A stretch of DNA of 41,736 nt from an uncultured Gardnerella sp. (GCA_947292085.1 CAMYPN010000005.1:1-41736); one strand, 5' to 3'. Shown: positions 1-8,924, numbered from the stretch's first letter. The notes: generated by a model from the letters alone, not told the origin. Numbers and translations are program-made.

Positions 1-2134
1 CACCACCAGACTGAGTTCCACCAGACTGAGTGCCACCACTCTGATTACCACCATTTTGCGTACCAGACGTGGTACCGCCAGGAGCAGCATTACCACTAGT
101 ACCAGCACCGCTAGTACCAGCACCACTAGTACCAGCACCACTAGTACCAGCACCGCTAGTACCAGCACCACCAGACTGAGCACCACCAGACTGAGCACCA
201 CCACTCGAACCATTATTCGCAGAAGCTACATAAACTCTACTATCTTTATCGTTATATGTAGATTTCAAAGCAGATGCACGTGACGAGTCTGGCAAATCGT
301 AAACAAACACATACCATCCAGATCCACTGTTATCTTTCGCAGAAATATTTACATTTTCTTCAAGAACAGCAGATTTTATCTTACAGCCAACTGATTCAGA
401 ATTGCATTTGAATGAAATTCCACCATTGCCGATTTTATACTCGCCATTCATAGCTGGAACTGTCCACTCTTTAATCAAGCGATGATGTTCATCTGCCTTA
501 GGTTCATCAGTTTCACTAGCTGGATTGTACTTATTATTTGCTTCTTTCGTAGGATTGGTTCCGCCATCGCCAACCCACCATGCACGAATATGTGCCTGAG
601 AATCTGATTTAAACCCATAATCTGCATTGCCTTTAAATTCACCATAATCTTGAGGTAGTCCAGAAATTGTCATAGTGTTTACAATTTCTTTTCCAACTTC
701 TACAGTATTTTCTTTTACTTTAGAAACATATTTTGGCTTAGCTTTATACGCAACTGTAGATTCTTTAGAGCCTAATTTCCCAGTTATATCACTCTCTAAT
801 AGCTTTTTACCTTTATCACTCTGCTTAGAACTGTCAATTACCCAAACCCAGGATCCAAATAATCCTGCGTCATTTGCTCCTACTTTATATTGTTCTGCTT
901 TAGGGTCATCAACATCAGCGTCGGCAGCAGATTTATGCGCTACAACAGACACAGTTTCGCTATCTTTCGAGAAATTCGCTTGAGATGTCGCTACCTGTTT
1001 TAATCCTTCTATACCACGTATGCGCTTCACATAATCTGCTGCAGATTCGCCATTCCCACGTTCAGCAGCTTTCATGATTTTATCTAGAGAACCTACAAAG
1101 AAATAACCTTGAGCATTAATCTTCGTATCTTTATCCCAGGTTTTAAAATCTCCTGTTACAAGGTCTGTAACTTCAGCTTTTACAGTATCTCCAACATTTA
1201 ATTCTTGTTTATTTACTTTTGAAACGATAGTTGGCTTAAATCTATCTTTACTTACATCAAAAGTAATTTGCTCTTTAACCTCTCTAGTTAATGGAGCTCT
1301 AAAAACATCCTTATAGTGTTCGCTCTCGAGACGTTGCGGAATCGCAACCCTATATTGAACACTAATATCAGCAACTCCATCCTCCTTAGCAGTCCACCAA
1401 ATATCCGTGTCTTTATCGGTTGTAGTGAAAGTCACAGTTCCCTCAGCATTAGCGAACGATAAGGAATTGTTATTTGATGATACCGTTACAAATATTCCAG
1501 CTGCTCTTCCTTGCGAAGGATTAAGTAAGCCTAAGTGAAGTACACCTCTACCCTTTCCTGCAGTATATTCTGGCTTGGCGTAGACCCTAATAGGCGTATT
1601 TTGATATGCTTCATTCCACAATCTTTTCGATTCTTTTTCAACGACATTTGTTTCAATTCCTTCAAATCCAATATTTCGTATGGTTCTCCAAAGATCTTTA
1701 TTAATATCAAATCTTTCATGAATAGCATAACCCATAGCAGCGTGTATTAAATTATCTTCACCCAAGTAGTATTTATGCACCATAGTTGCAGCAACCTGAG
1801 CATTTACTCCTTTCATCTCTTTCCAAGTACCAAGTTCTAACTCTATTGAAGTATTCCCAGATTCCATAGAATACGTTCGTCCTGATTCTACAAACCTAGA
1901 ATCAGCGCCTAGCCACTCTTCTTTAACGTTATATAAATCTCCATGCCCAGATTTATACATATATCCATATCCGCCTACAACTGATGCAGAAGAAAGATTG
2001 CAGTTCATCATTGCAACTAATGTAAATACAAATACAATTATTGAAGATGTAATACTTGTGATTTTTTCGTACTTACTACTTATTTTTTTACTTCGAGCAT
2101 GATAAGAACAATGCTTTATTACATGTTGTCTCAT
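1..2134 (-). CDS. Secreted cell-surface protein, Ig-like repeats and Gly-rich linker (3' end outside window)
   Basis: An open frame of at least 711 codons starts at ATG 2134 after a good GGAG ribosome site and continues past the left edge. The start carries a long basic N-region, a hydrophobic stretch (about residues 28-45) and a small-residue SSAS cleavage-like site, so it is probably secreted. A roughly 250-residue N-terminal region follows that I do not recognise. Two Ig-like modules come next, marked by repeated 'VSKVxxxxxxVG' segments; such modules are common in large bifidobacterial surface proteins. The visible C-terminal part is a Gly/Ser/Thr/Gln/Ala linker of five-residue repeats. 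An LPXTG sorting signal is expected beyond the edge but is not seen. The role is probably adhesion or envelope; this is inference. Confidence 0.8.
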   Translation of the reverse strand, partial: MRQHVIKHCSYHARSKKISSKYEKITSITSSIIVFVFTLVAMMNCNLSSASVVGGYGYMYKSGHGDLYNVKEEWLGADSRFVESGRTYSMESGNTSIELELGTWKEMKGVNAQVAATMVHKYYLGEDNLIHAAMGYAIHERFDINKDLWRTIRNIGFEGIETNVVEKESKRLWNEAYQNTPIRVYAKPEYTAGKGRGVLHLGLLNPSQGRAAGIFVTVSSNNNSLSFANAEGTVTFTTTDKDTDIWWTAKEDGVADISVQYRVAIPQRLESEHYKDVFRAPLTREVKEQITFDVSKDRFKPTIVSKVNKQELNVGDTVKAEVTDLVTGDFKTWDKDTKINAQGYFFVGSLDKIMKAAERGNGESAADYVKRIRGIEGLKQVATSQANFSKDSETVSVVAHKSAADADVDDPKAEQYKVGANDAGLFGSWVWVIDSSKQSDKGKKLLESDITGKLGSKESTVAYKAKPKYVSKVKENTVEVGKEIVNTMTISGLPQDYGEFKGNADYGFKSDSQAHIRAWWVGDGGTNPTKEANNKYNPASETDEPKADEHHRLIKEWTVPAMNGEYKIGNGGISFKCNSESVGCKIKSAVLEENVNISAKDNSGSGWYVFVYDLPDSSRASALKSTYNDKDSRVYVASANNGSSGGAQSGGAQSGGAGTSGAGTSGAGTSGAGTSGAGTSGNAAPGGTTSGTQNGGNQSGGTQSGGTQSGG
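92..196 (-). repeat. In-frame 15-bp tandem repeats in the surface-protein linker
   Basis: Seven consecutive 15-bp units are visible: five encode G-A/S-G-T-S type pentapeptides (92-166) and two encode A-Q-S-G-G (167-196). Degenerate Q-S-G-G copies continue to position 2. Because the unit is a multiple of three, slippage would change linker length without breaking the frame. Confidence 0.9.
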
Positions 2135-2251
2135 CTAAATCTCCTTATCCCAACCTGTTCACTACGAATAAATTCCGTGTGCTGAGCACCATACTTAGAG
2201 CTCATGAGTCAACTATGGAAAAAGATTTAAGATGTGTAAATATATTTTTTG

Positions 2252-2280
2252 CATTGTGGATACAGCCTAAGTTATCCACA
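2252..2280 (-). promoter_or_regulatory. Inverted DnaA-box-like repeat upstream of the surface protein gene
   Basis: The plus strand has TGTGGATA (2255-2262) and TATCCACA (2273-2280), perfect 8-bp inverted arms 10 bp apart. The right arm extends to TTATCCACA, the classical DnaA box. The left arm belongs to a 14-bp motif, CTGTATCCACAATG on the minus strand, that recurs at 13334 and 31792. It lies about 118 bp before the surface protein start. The rest of the 2135-2571 gap holds a degenerate direct repeat and the tRNA-Ser terminator; I see no gene in it. Confidence 0.55.
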
Positions 2281-2336
2281 TTTTTATATAAATCTATGTT
2301 GATAAGTCGCAGCAAATCGACAAAACAGACCCTGCT

Positions 2337-2417
2337 GCAGAAACTGTACTGCGTTATTGTCCGAAGATTGGCAATCAGGGGCACTCGCGCAGAAACCATA
2401 CTGCACCAGTGTCCGAA
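2337..2417. repeat. Pair of degenerate 29-bp direct repeats
   Basis: The segments 2337-2365 and 2389-2417 match at 23 of 29 positions. Both begin GCAGAAAC and end TGTCCGAA, 52 bp apart. There are only two copies, with divergent centres, so this is not a CRISPR array. The function is unknown. Confidence 0.6.
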
Positions 2418-2526
2418 AATAATCAAAATAAGTGTTAATTACCAAAATGAGCATTAGCACATTACGTATTCTGCGCGCGCTGCAAAGCGGCAATATGCAC
2501 TTAAGTCTATGATGAAAAATAAAAAA

Positions 2527-2559
2527 TCTCAGCGGAATATGAGGACATATCCGCTGAGA
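2527..2559 (-). terminator. Terminator after tRNA-Ser
   Basis: A near-perfect hairpin (stem of about 14 bp with one bulge, four-base loop) is followed on the minus strand by a T-rich run. It sits just downstream of tRNA-Ser. Confidence 0.85.
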
Positions 2560-2570
2560 CATCAAAATAG

Positions 2571-2657
2571 CGGAGTCAGAGGGATTCGAACCCTCGAGCC
2601 GCTTACACGACTAACACCTTAGCAGGGTGCCCCTATCGGCCACTCAGGCATGACTCC
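2571..2657 (-). tRNA. tRNA-Ser (anticodon GCT)
   Basis: An 87-nt class II tRNA. The acceptor GGAGTCA pairs with TGACTCC and the discriminator is G. The anticodon loop CTGCTAA carries GCT, reading AGC/AGU. It has a long variable arm and a standard GGTTCGAATCC T-arm. CCA is not encoded. Confidence 0.95.
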
Positions 2658-2792
2658 AGTTGCTTCATCTAACACATGTGCGAGATAACGCAACAGGTTG
2701 CAACTATAGCACCTCTTGCGGACTGCGAAAAGACCTACGCAACACACCTTATACGGTATCTACACAAAACAAATACGTAGATTTCGAAAATA

Positions 2793-3716
2793 TTAAGCAG
2801 GATTTTTATCACCCGAGAATGTAATGAAAACAGCACACATTACTAAAGCCATTCCGAGAACATCAATCCAAGTAGGCATTTCACCAAACCCAATACCAAC
2901 AAGAGCAGCGATAGCCGGGTATAATGCTTGCATTACAGAATACTTTGCTGAAGAAACTCTTCTTAAAAGAAGCTGATCAAATAATGCTGGGAAGAATGAA
3001 GCACACACAGCAATAATTATCATTAAACCAATCAGTTTCAACACTCCACCAGATTCAGCAGCCCAGGTTGCACTCTGCTTAGGCCATATAACGTGCTGCA
3101 CTGCAGGTACTCCAAGAAAAGTAGTTTGAAGAAGCCATCCTATAAACGCAGCAATACTTACACGATCAATTGCATTACTTCCCTTTGCAAGCATACGTCC
3201 AGAAACTATATACATTCCCCACATAGATCCGCCTATAAGTATTGCTACAAGACCGATCAAAAAATTAGCGTTAGATTTATCATTCACAGACGCGCTAGCA
3301 AGCACAATAATTCCGCATGCAGCAATAACTATGCCTAGTCTTTCTCTCCAACTTTTTCCAGTAATAACAGCCACCATAAGTGGGCCTACAAATTCGATTG
3401 TTACTGCAACACCTACTGCCATGCAACTTATAGCAAGATAAAACATAGTATTCATCATTACTAATGAAATACCGACCGCAACTACAATAGCCCATTCTTT
3501 AATAGTTTTCGGCAAAGAACTACGCTTATTCTTAGAAAATGGTCTTCTCCATGCGAGTAAAAGTAACGACATAAATCCAACTCGGTACCACACTGAGTAA
3601 AGTGGATCAAGCTGACTAAACGCAACTTTCGCTACCGATGTCGCTAAATAAACCATAGCAGCTTCAACAACAACTATAAGTAATACCGGCATGCGATTTA
3701 GTATGCTAACTACCAT
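2793..3716 (-). CDS. EamA/RhtA-type transporter (drug/metabolite transporter superfamily)
   Basis: An approximately 307-residue protein with about ten hydrophobic helices in two similar halves, the EamA layout. Relatives such as RhtA export amino acids or other small metabolites across the cytoplasmic membrane; the substrate here cannot be read. The open frame extends upstream to 3911, but that stretch overlaps dinB and its promoter and is not hydrophobic, so an internal start is preferred. A -35 TTGACT and -10 TATGAA spaced 17 bp put transcription start close to ATG 3716, suggesting a leaderless message. ATG 3725 and 3692 are alternatives. tRNA-Ser lies downstream on the same strand. Confidence 0.8.
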   Translation of the reverse strand: MVVSILNRMPVLLIVVVEAAMVYLATSVAKVAFSQLDPLYSVWYRVGFMSLLLLAWRRPFSKNKRSSLPKTIKEWAIVVAVGISLVMMNTMFYLAISCMAVGVAVTIEFVGPLMVAVITGKSWRERLGIVIAACGIIVLASASVNDKSNANFLIGLVAILIGGSMWGMYIVSGRMLAKGSNAIDRVSIAAFIGWLLQTTFLGVPAVQHVIWPKQSATWAAESGGVLKLIGLMIIIAVCASFFPALFDQLLLRRVSSAKYSVMQALYPAIAALVGIGFGEMPTWIDVLGMALVMCAVFITFSGDKNPA

Positions 3717-3720
3717 TCGC

Positions 3721-3749
3721 TTCATACTGAATACAGTACACGAAGTCAA
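3721..3749 (-). promoter_or_regulatory. Predicted promoter of the EamA gene
   Basis: On the minus strand TTGACT (3749-3744) and TATGAA (3726-3721) are separated by 17 bp. Initiation would fall at or next to ATG 3716, implying little or no leader. Confidence 0.5.
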
Positions 3750-3809
3750 TACTTTTACTAAGAATCGGTTGTTACGTAATAAATTTTCTGAAAGTTTTGC
3801 AACACGCAG

Positions 3810-3838
3810 TAGACAAAATCGAACGTTTGTTCTATTCT
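3810..3838 (+). promoter_or_regulatory. dinB promoter with embedded LexA (SOS) box
   Basis: The sequence TCGAACGTTTGTTCTA (3819-3834) matches the actinobacterial/Gram-positive SOS box (CGAAC-N4-GTTCG) except for one base in the right arm. It fills the 17-bp spacer between a -35-like TAGACA (3810-3815) and a -10-like TATTCT (3833-3838). The -10 ends six bases before ATG 3845, so LexA would block the promoter and the transcript is probably leaderless. Confidence 0.8.
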
Positions 3839-3844
3839 CAATAT

Positions 3845-5161
3845 ATGAGCACAGCACCTCGAGTATCTGCAGCAAAACGTGATTGGGGGCATGACACAAC
3901 TGGCTGCACAATACTCCACATCGATATGGATGCGTTTTACGCGTCTCTCGAAGCTGCGCGAAACCCTGGGCTTAGAGGGAAGCCCTTGATTATTGGAACA
4001 GGTAATCGTTCTGTAGTATCAGCTGCTAGTTACGAAGCACGAAAATACGGAGTAAATTCAGCTATGCCTACAGTAAGAGCTAAAAGCCTGTGCCCAAACG
4101 GCATTTTTTTACCGGTAGATATGCCGTATTACCGTACTGTTTCCTACAAAATTTTTCGGGAAGTTCTCTCTCTTATAACCGACAAAATTGAGCAGGTTTC
4201 GGTTGACGAGTGTTACATGGACGTACGCTCAGCACTACTGCGCTGGCATACGCCCGTCGCCATTGGGGAGTGGATAAGAAATGAAGTCGCGCGCAAGTTT
4301 CATATCACTTGTTCAGTGGGGATCGCTTCCAATAAGCTTATTGCAAAAATGGCGTCTACAAACGCAAAGCCTAACGGCATGCTACTTATCCCCCAAAGTC
4401 GCAACTCCGACTTTGTGTCATTAATGCCATTGCAAGCAATACCGGGAATTGGACCATCATTAACTAAAACACTTGCCACATGGGGTATTAACAGTATTGA
4501 AGATTTGCGAAATACCGATGAGACAACATTGATGCGTATTGTTGGGTCAAAAATTACCGCGCGAACACTCTATTGTATTTCACGTGGTATCGACGACCGA
4601 CAAGTCATGCCCTACGCACAAGAAAAATCAATAGGCACAGAACAAACTTTAGAAGTTGACACAACAGACATTGCAGCAGTGCAGCGACTGATCAGACACT
4701 GCTGCAATGATGTGGCTCAACAATTACGAAAACGCGAGCTTATGGCTAGAACTTTAACATTAAAAATACGCTTTAGCGATTTACATTATGTAACTCGTTC
4801 AAAGACTTTGCGCAATCCTACCGATATTGCACATGAAATGTATAAACGGGCTAGCGCACTTCTAAACGACGCAAATCCTGTTGTACATAATTATGCTATC
4901 GGAGGTGATAGCAAATGTTTGCTAAGCCCTGTAAGACTTGCAGGAATAACAGCAAGCAATTTAGTTTCAAGCAAAACTACACTTATACAACCTTCATTGA
5001 ACGATATTCTTGAAGAAGATGATAGAAGTACTAAATCTGATGCTATTACATTAGTTAACGCAACTGCACTTAATTCAACTACGCGCATGAGAAACGCTGA
5101 ACACGCACTAGACGCAGTAAAAGAAAAATACGGAGAAAAAATAGCTCAGCTTGGTATTTAA
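3845..5161 (+). CDS. dinB: DNA polymerase IV (Y-family translesion polymerase)
   Basis: A 438-residue protein that copies past damaged template bases in the SOS response. The palm motif HIDMDAFYAS (Asp27, Asp29) and the second metal site SVDE (Asp121, Glu122) are present. So are the SYEARKYGV segment, the CSVGIASNKLIAKMAS block, the helix-hairpin-helix region (AIPGIGPSLTKTLATWGI) and a C-terminal little-finger domain. No beta-clamp motif was confirmed. The start at ATG 3845 is chosen over upstream ATG 3797 because the LexA box and -10 lie between them. It is transcribed divergently from the EamA gene and convergently with fdxA. Confidence 0.95.
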   Translation: MSTAPRVSAAKRDWGHDTTGCTILHIDMDAFYASLEAARNPGLRGKPLIIGTGNRSVVSAASYEARKYGVNSAMPTVRAKSLCPNGIFLPVDMPYYRTVSYKIFREVLSLITDKIEQVSVDECYMDVRSALLRWHTPVAIGEWIRNEVARKFHITCSVGIASNKLIAKMASTNAKPNGMLLIPQSRNSDFVSLMPLQAIPGIGPSLTKTLATWGINSIEDLRNTDETTLMRIVGSKITARTLYCISRGIDDRQVMPYAQEKSIGTEQTLEVDTTDIAAVQRLIRHCCNDVAQQLRKRELMARTLTLKIRFSDLHYVTRSKTLRNPTDIAHEMYKRASALLNDANPVVHNYAIGGDSKCLLSPVRLAGITASNLVSSKTTLIQPSLNDILEEDDRSTKSDAITLVNATALNSTTRMRNAEHALDAVKEKYGEKIAQLGI

Positions 5162-5280
5162 TTACACAATCAAATAAAAGCAGTATTAGATATTTTGCAC
5201 AAAATTAGTAAATTTGCAATTTTTCAAACTAAACAGTCACTAAACAAAGCCACAGAACAAAGCCACCGAACGAAACTATA

Positions 5281-5610
5281 TTACTTATCTTCTTTACTAC
5301 GCTTAGGCAACGCAGCAACACGATCCTCATCCCAACCAGAAGGTCCTGCATCTGATGCTCCGCCAAGATCACCAAGCTTGTCGAAATAGTCCTCTGCAGC
5401 ATCTTTATACCATGCCCATTCTTCAGGCACATCATCCTCGTAAAAAATAGCCTCTACAGGGCAAGCAGGTTCACAAGCTCCACAATCAACACACTCGTTA
5501 GGATTTATATAAAGCGTGCGATCTCCTTCATAAATGCAGTCAACTGGGCACTCATCCACACATGCCTTATCTTTTACGTCAACACACGGTTCTGCAATAA
5601 CGTATGGCAT
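5281..5610 (-). CDS. fdxA: Ferredoxin, FdxA type (two Fe-S clusters)
   Basis: A 109-residue soluble electron carrier. Eight cysteines occur in two groups: Cys9, 17, 21, 25 and Cys40, 43, 46, 50. The second group is the C-x2-C-x2-C-x3-C-P signature. The wider C-x7-C-x3-C spacing of the first group is that of 7Fe (3Fe-4S plus 4Fe-4S) actinobacterial ferredoxins. An acidic tail follows. The length is typical. A strong AGGAGG site precedes ATG 5610. The partner enzyme is not nearby. Confidence 0.95.
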   Translation of the reverse strand: MPYVIAEPCVDVKDKACVDECPVDCIYEGDRTLYINPNECVDCGACEPACPVEAIFYEDDVPEEWAWYKDAAEDYFDKLGDLGGASDAGPSGWDEDRVAALPKRSKEDK

Positions 5611-5686
5611 AAATGCCCTCCTTTCTGCTTTTATTTTTATGCAACTTTTCTATTATAGAACATTTTTTAAAAGTCTATAACACAAA

Positions 5687-5720
5687 AAGTCGGCATACGA
5701 ATATAACCGTATGCCGACTT
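5687..5720 (-). terminator. Terminator of the amino acid permease gene
   Basis: A perfect 13-bp stem (AAGTCGGCATACG and its complement) with an 8-base loop is followed on the minus strand by a T run. It lies 20 bp past the permease stop. Confidence 0.9.
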
Positions 5721-5740
5721 CTTGCTAAATAAATAATTTA

Positions 5741-7372
5741 TTAATTTTGATTATTTTGCGAGGACGCAGCAGACACCTCAGCTTGAACTTCTGCACGAGC
5801 CTGCTCTTCTGTCTCTCCTTCAGCTACCTTTTCTGCAGCGGCAGCATCTTGAGCAAACAATGTTTCTACAGGAACACCAAGCTGCTTAGCCTTTCGTATT
5901 TGCCTACCAAGAAGCGAATTGCGGTAAGAGTATCCGAAGTACACAGCAAAACCAATTGCCAGCCACACTGCAAAACGAATCCAAGTCAATACAGACAAGT
6001 TAAGCATGAGCCAGAATGTAGAAAGTGCTGCAAATAGCGGAAGCCAAGGATTGCCTGGAACGCTGAACGAACGGTGCAAATCAGGCCTACGCATACGCAT
6101 AATTGGCACACCTGCAGAAACAAGCAAGAATGCAGAAAGCGTACCAATATTCACCATATCTGAAAGAATGCCAATATCGAGAGTGGAAGCAACAACTGCC
6201 ACAACAATACCAGAAGCAATCTGAAGTCTTGCAGGAATACCACGCTTACTTACCTTAGAGAAGCTACGTGGAAGCAGGCCATCGCGGCTAACAGCGAAGA
6301 TAATTCGCGTAAGACCAAGCAGAAGAACCATTACAACGGTTGTTAAACCAATAACAATACCTAGGGAAATGATCTTTGCAGCCCAAGTAGCTCCTACAAG
6401 TTCGAAGCTTGTTGAAAGCGATGGAGAAGGCTGATTTGCTAAATCTTTGTAGGAAACCATACCGGTTGTTACGACTGCGACGAGAATGTAAAGAACGGTA
6501 ACAATAAACAAACCAAGGCCGATGCCTCGTGGAATGTTCTTATGCGGATCTTTAGTTTCTTCTGCAGTAGTAGCAACTACATCAAAACCAATGAATGCAA
6601 AGAACACGAGTGCAGCACCAGAAAGAATACCTGGAATTCCATAAACAGCTGGCTGCATTCCAGTTATCCACTGCCACAAAGGCTGGCTCATAACACCAGA
6701 AACTTCTATTCCCTTAACACTGGCTGGATCTTGAGCTGGAGGCACGAATGGAGTGAAGTTAGAAGCTTTAATGTAGAAGAAGCCCACAACAACCACGAAC
6801 AAAACAATACCAATCTTCAAGATTGTTAAAGCGCCGTCGAAGCGTGCAGAAAGCTTGGTGCCGATAACAAGCATAGTTGTAAAGAATGCAACGATTATGA
6901 TTGGAGCCAGATCAATAGTAAAACCACCTAAATTAAAACTGGTAGTCATATTTAATCCAAATAGCTTCATTAAATCGTTAAGATAAACACCCCAGTATTT
7001 TGCGATTACTGAGCCGGCCATCAGCATTTCCAGGATCATATCCCAGCCGATAATCCACGCAATAAGCTCGCCAACTGTAGTGTAAGTGAAGGTATAAGCA
7101 GATCCAGCTACCGGAATCATTGAAGCAAATTCCGCATAGCACATTGCTGCAGCGCCACACACAATACCTGCAATAATAAAGCTAATAATTACAGCAGGGC
7201 CTGCATGGAACGCAGCTGCTTGTGCACCAACCGAGAAGATACCGGCACCAACAGCAACAGCAACACCCATAACTGCCAGATCCCAAGCGTTTAAAGTTCG
7301 TTTCAGATGACGATCGCCATCCATCGTCTCTGCGATAGTCTGTTCAACAGACTTTTTTCTTAATATTTGCAT
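5741..7372 (-). CDS. Amino acid permease, APC superfamily (cationic amino acid transporter-like)
   Basis: A 543-residue integral membrane protein with about 12-13 hydrophobic segments. The family signature near helix 1, GVAVAVGAGIFSVGAQAA, is present, as is a later conserved segment, FFAFIGFDVVATTAEETKDP, typical of YfnA/CAT-like APC transporters. It probably imports amino acids by proton symport; the substrate is not readable. The last 50 or so residues form a hydrophilic Ala/Glu/Gln-rich tail. No strong ribosome site precedes ATG 7372, so the start is less certain. It has its own terminator and seems monocistronic. Confidence 0.9.
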   Translation of the reverse strand: MQILRKKSVEQTIAETMDGDRHLKRTLNAWDLAVMGVAVAVGAGIFSVGAQAAAFHAGPAVIISFIIAGIVCGAAAMCYAEFASMIPVAGSAYTFTYTTVGELIAWIIGWDMILEMLMAGSVIAKYWGVYLNDLMKLFGLNMTTSFNLGGFTIDLAPIIIVAFFTTMLVIGTKLSARFDGALTILKIGIVLFVVVVGFFYIKASNFTPFVPPAQDPASVKGIEVSGVMSQPLWQWITGMQPAVYGIPGILSGAALVFFAFIGFDVVATTAEETKDPHKNIPRGIGLGLFIVTVLYILVAVVTTGMVSYKDLANQPSPSLSTSFELVGATWAAKIISLGIVIGLTTVVMVLLLGLTRIIFAVSRDGLLPRSFSKVSKRGIPARLQIASGIVVAVVASTLDIGILSDMVNIGTLSAFLLVSAGVPIMRMRRPDLHRSFSVPGNPWLPLFAALSTFWLMLNLSVLTWIRFAVWLAIGFAVYFGYSYRNSLLGRQIRKAKQLGVPVETLFAQDAAAAEKVAEGETEEQARAEVQAEVSAASSQNNQN

Positions 7373-7440
7373 AAGCTTGCACTTTCGTTGAGGATAAGTG
7401 GTATATAGGGTTTTTAATAAGATTAACCGAAAAATACAAA

Positions 7441-7465
7441 CACGGGCACCAAAGTAGCGCCCGTG
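7441..7465 (-). terminator. Probable terminator after murB
   Basis: A CACGGGC/GCCCGTG stem with an 11-base loop is followed on the minus strand by TTTGTATTTTT. It sits about 105 bp downstream of the murB stop and upstream of the permease gene. Confidence 0.7.
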
Positions 7466-7569
7466 CCGTAATTTTTACGATATTAAATATGCATACTACT
7501 GTGATAACCGTAAATATACAACTAATTATACGAAAATTATCAGAAAAATATTAAGTATTTAACTTTAAA

Positions 7570-8892
7570 TTATTTTGTATTATCCTTTTTTATGTTTAAT
7601 TGCATACCTATTATTACGGGTTCTGGCACTAATGTTACGTTAAAAACTCGCTTAACTCCGAAAATAATTATATTTGCTAAATTTTCTATATCTTTTGCAG
7701 ACGCACACGATCTATTTGTTAAAGCCAAAGTGTGCAACGAAGATAATCCTGCAGGAGAAACACCACAGACGTGTTTTTGACAACTAGCATCATCCTCATC
7801 AGATTCAAGCCTAAATCCTTTATGGAATCCGGCGTGGTCGATAAGCCAAGCTGCAGAAGTTTTTATTCCATGAGAACCATCTTGCGTTATTGCATCAAAT
7901 TTTGGAGCATCTTCTGGTAAAGCATCGGCTTCAGCAGCACTAAGTATTGGATTCATAAAGAAGCTGCCGCAACTGTGACGATCACTATAAATATCATCAC
8001 CCTCATGCCATACACCAGTTACATAATCCTCTTCTTGAAGTTTAATAGCGTTTTCTACACCCAACTTACTTTTAGTGCCGCGCATATATTCATTCTCATA
8101 ACGAGTAGCATCTTCTAGCATTCCTTTTGAAGCTCTAACACGCAAAACTTCACGACGGATTGAATTTGTACTCATTCGTGAGCCTACTTCTACTCCTAAC
8201 GCTCGCGCAAGTTGACTGTGTGCCACTGTGCCCATTTGACTATGACGCAGACGGAATGTTACTGATAACACAATGTAGCGCGGTGTAGGAAAATACTCAT
8301 TATTTGGCACACCAGGTGTCTTATACATACTCTGTTTAAGACTCGAAGTACGGTATCCAAATTTGAGATCTTCACTAGACATTTCGCACGTAACTTTTGA
8401 TTTACGATCCCAAACTTCCACAGAAACAACACTTTGAGACACTTCTTGGCCATATGCACCAATATTCTGCACCACAGACGCACCAACAGTTCCTGGCACT
8501 CCAGAAAGCCCTTCAACTCCCTCTAAACCAAGTTCTATTGTGTGAGATACAAAATCATCCCAATTGCATCCAGCTTCCGCATTAACTTCCACAATATAAG
8601 CACCAGTTTTTGCATCAATTCTGTCTTCTGCAGGTAACGCTTCGTCTAATACGCTTATATTTCTGCGAGCATCTCTTACGACTACTCCGTTAAACGAATC
8701 ATCACTGACGAGCATATTAGAGCCACCGCCAATAACGCATAATGGTAAACCAGATTCATCTGCTGATTCTACTGCTTCAATTACTGCGACTCTACTTGTT
8801 GGTTCCACAAAATGCGCAATACTACCGCCGACACCAATAGTTGTTAAATCTGCAAAAGTTGGATTCTTACCAGAAGATTCTTGCATAGCCAT
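7570..8892 (-). CDS. murB: UDP-N-acetylenolpyruvoylglucosamine reductase
   Basis: A flavoenzyme that uses NADPH to reduce UDP-GlcNAc-enolpyruvate to UDP-MurNAc in peptidoglycan synthesis. Visible hallmarks are TTIGVGGS near residue 18, the FAD-binding GGGSNMLVSDD, the GVEGLSGVPGTVGASVVQNIGAYGQE block and the catalytic-serine segment SCGSFFMNP. At 440 residues it is longer than type I MurB of enteric bacteria, with an extended middle and C-terminus. Start ATG 8892 has an AGGA site seven bases upstream and is preferred over 8922, which falls next to the rpmG terminator. It follows rpmG on the same strand. Confidence 0.95.
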   Translation of the reverse strand: MAMQESSGKNPTFADLTTIGVGGSIAHFVEPTSRVAVIEAVESADESGLPLCVIGGGSNMLVSDDSFNGVVVRDARRNISVLDEALPAEDRIDAKTGAYIVEVNAEAGCNWDDFVSHTIELGLEGVEGLSGVPGTVGASVVQNIGAYGQEVSQSVVSVEVWDRKSKVTCEMSSEDLKFGYRTSSLKQSMYKTPGVPNNEYFPTPRYIVLSVTFRLRHSQMGTVAHSQLARALGVEVGSRMSTNSIRREVLRVRASKGMLEDATRYENEYMRGTKSKLGVENAIKLQEEDYVTGVWHEGDDIYSDRHSCGSFFMNPILSAAEADALPEDAPKFDAITQDGSHGIKTSAAWLIDHAGFHKGFRLESDEDDASCQKHVCGVSPAGLSSLHTLALTNRSCASAKDIENLANIIIFGVKRVFNVTLVPEPVIIGMQLNIKKDNTK

Positions 8893-8924
8893 GGATTCAA
8901 TCCTAACAGCACTAAATAACAAAA

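Noticed and set aside
2337..2417. Possible CRISPR array
   Set aside because: Only two imperfect copies, no regular spacers and no cas genes in the window.
2179..2457. 92-residue plus-strand open frame in the gap after tRNA-Ser
   Set aside because: It spans the DnaA-like boxes and the degenerate repeats, has no ribosome site and shows no protein-like composition.
3717..3911. N-terminal extension of the EamA transporter
   Set aside because: It would overlap the dinB coding start, the LexA box and both promoters, and has no membrane-protein character.
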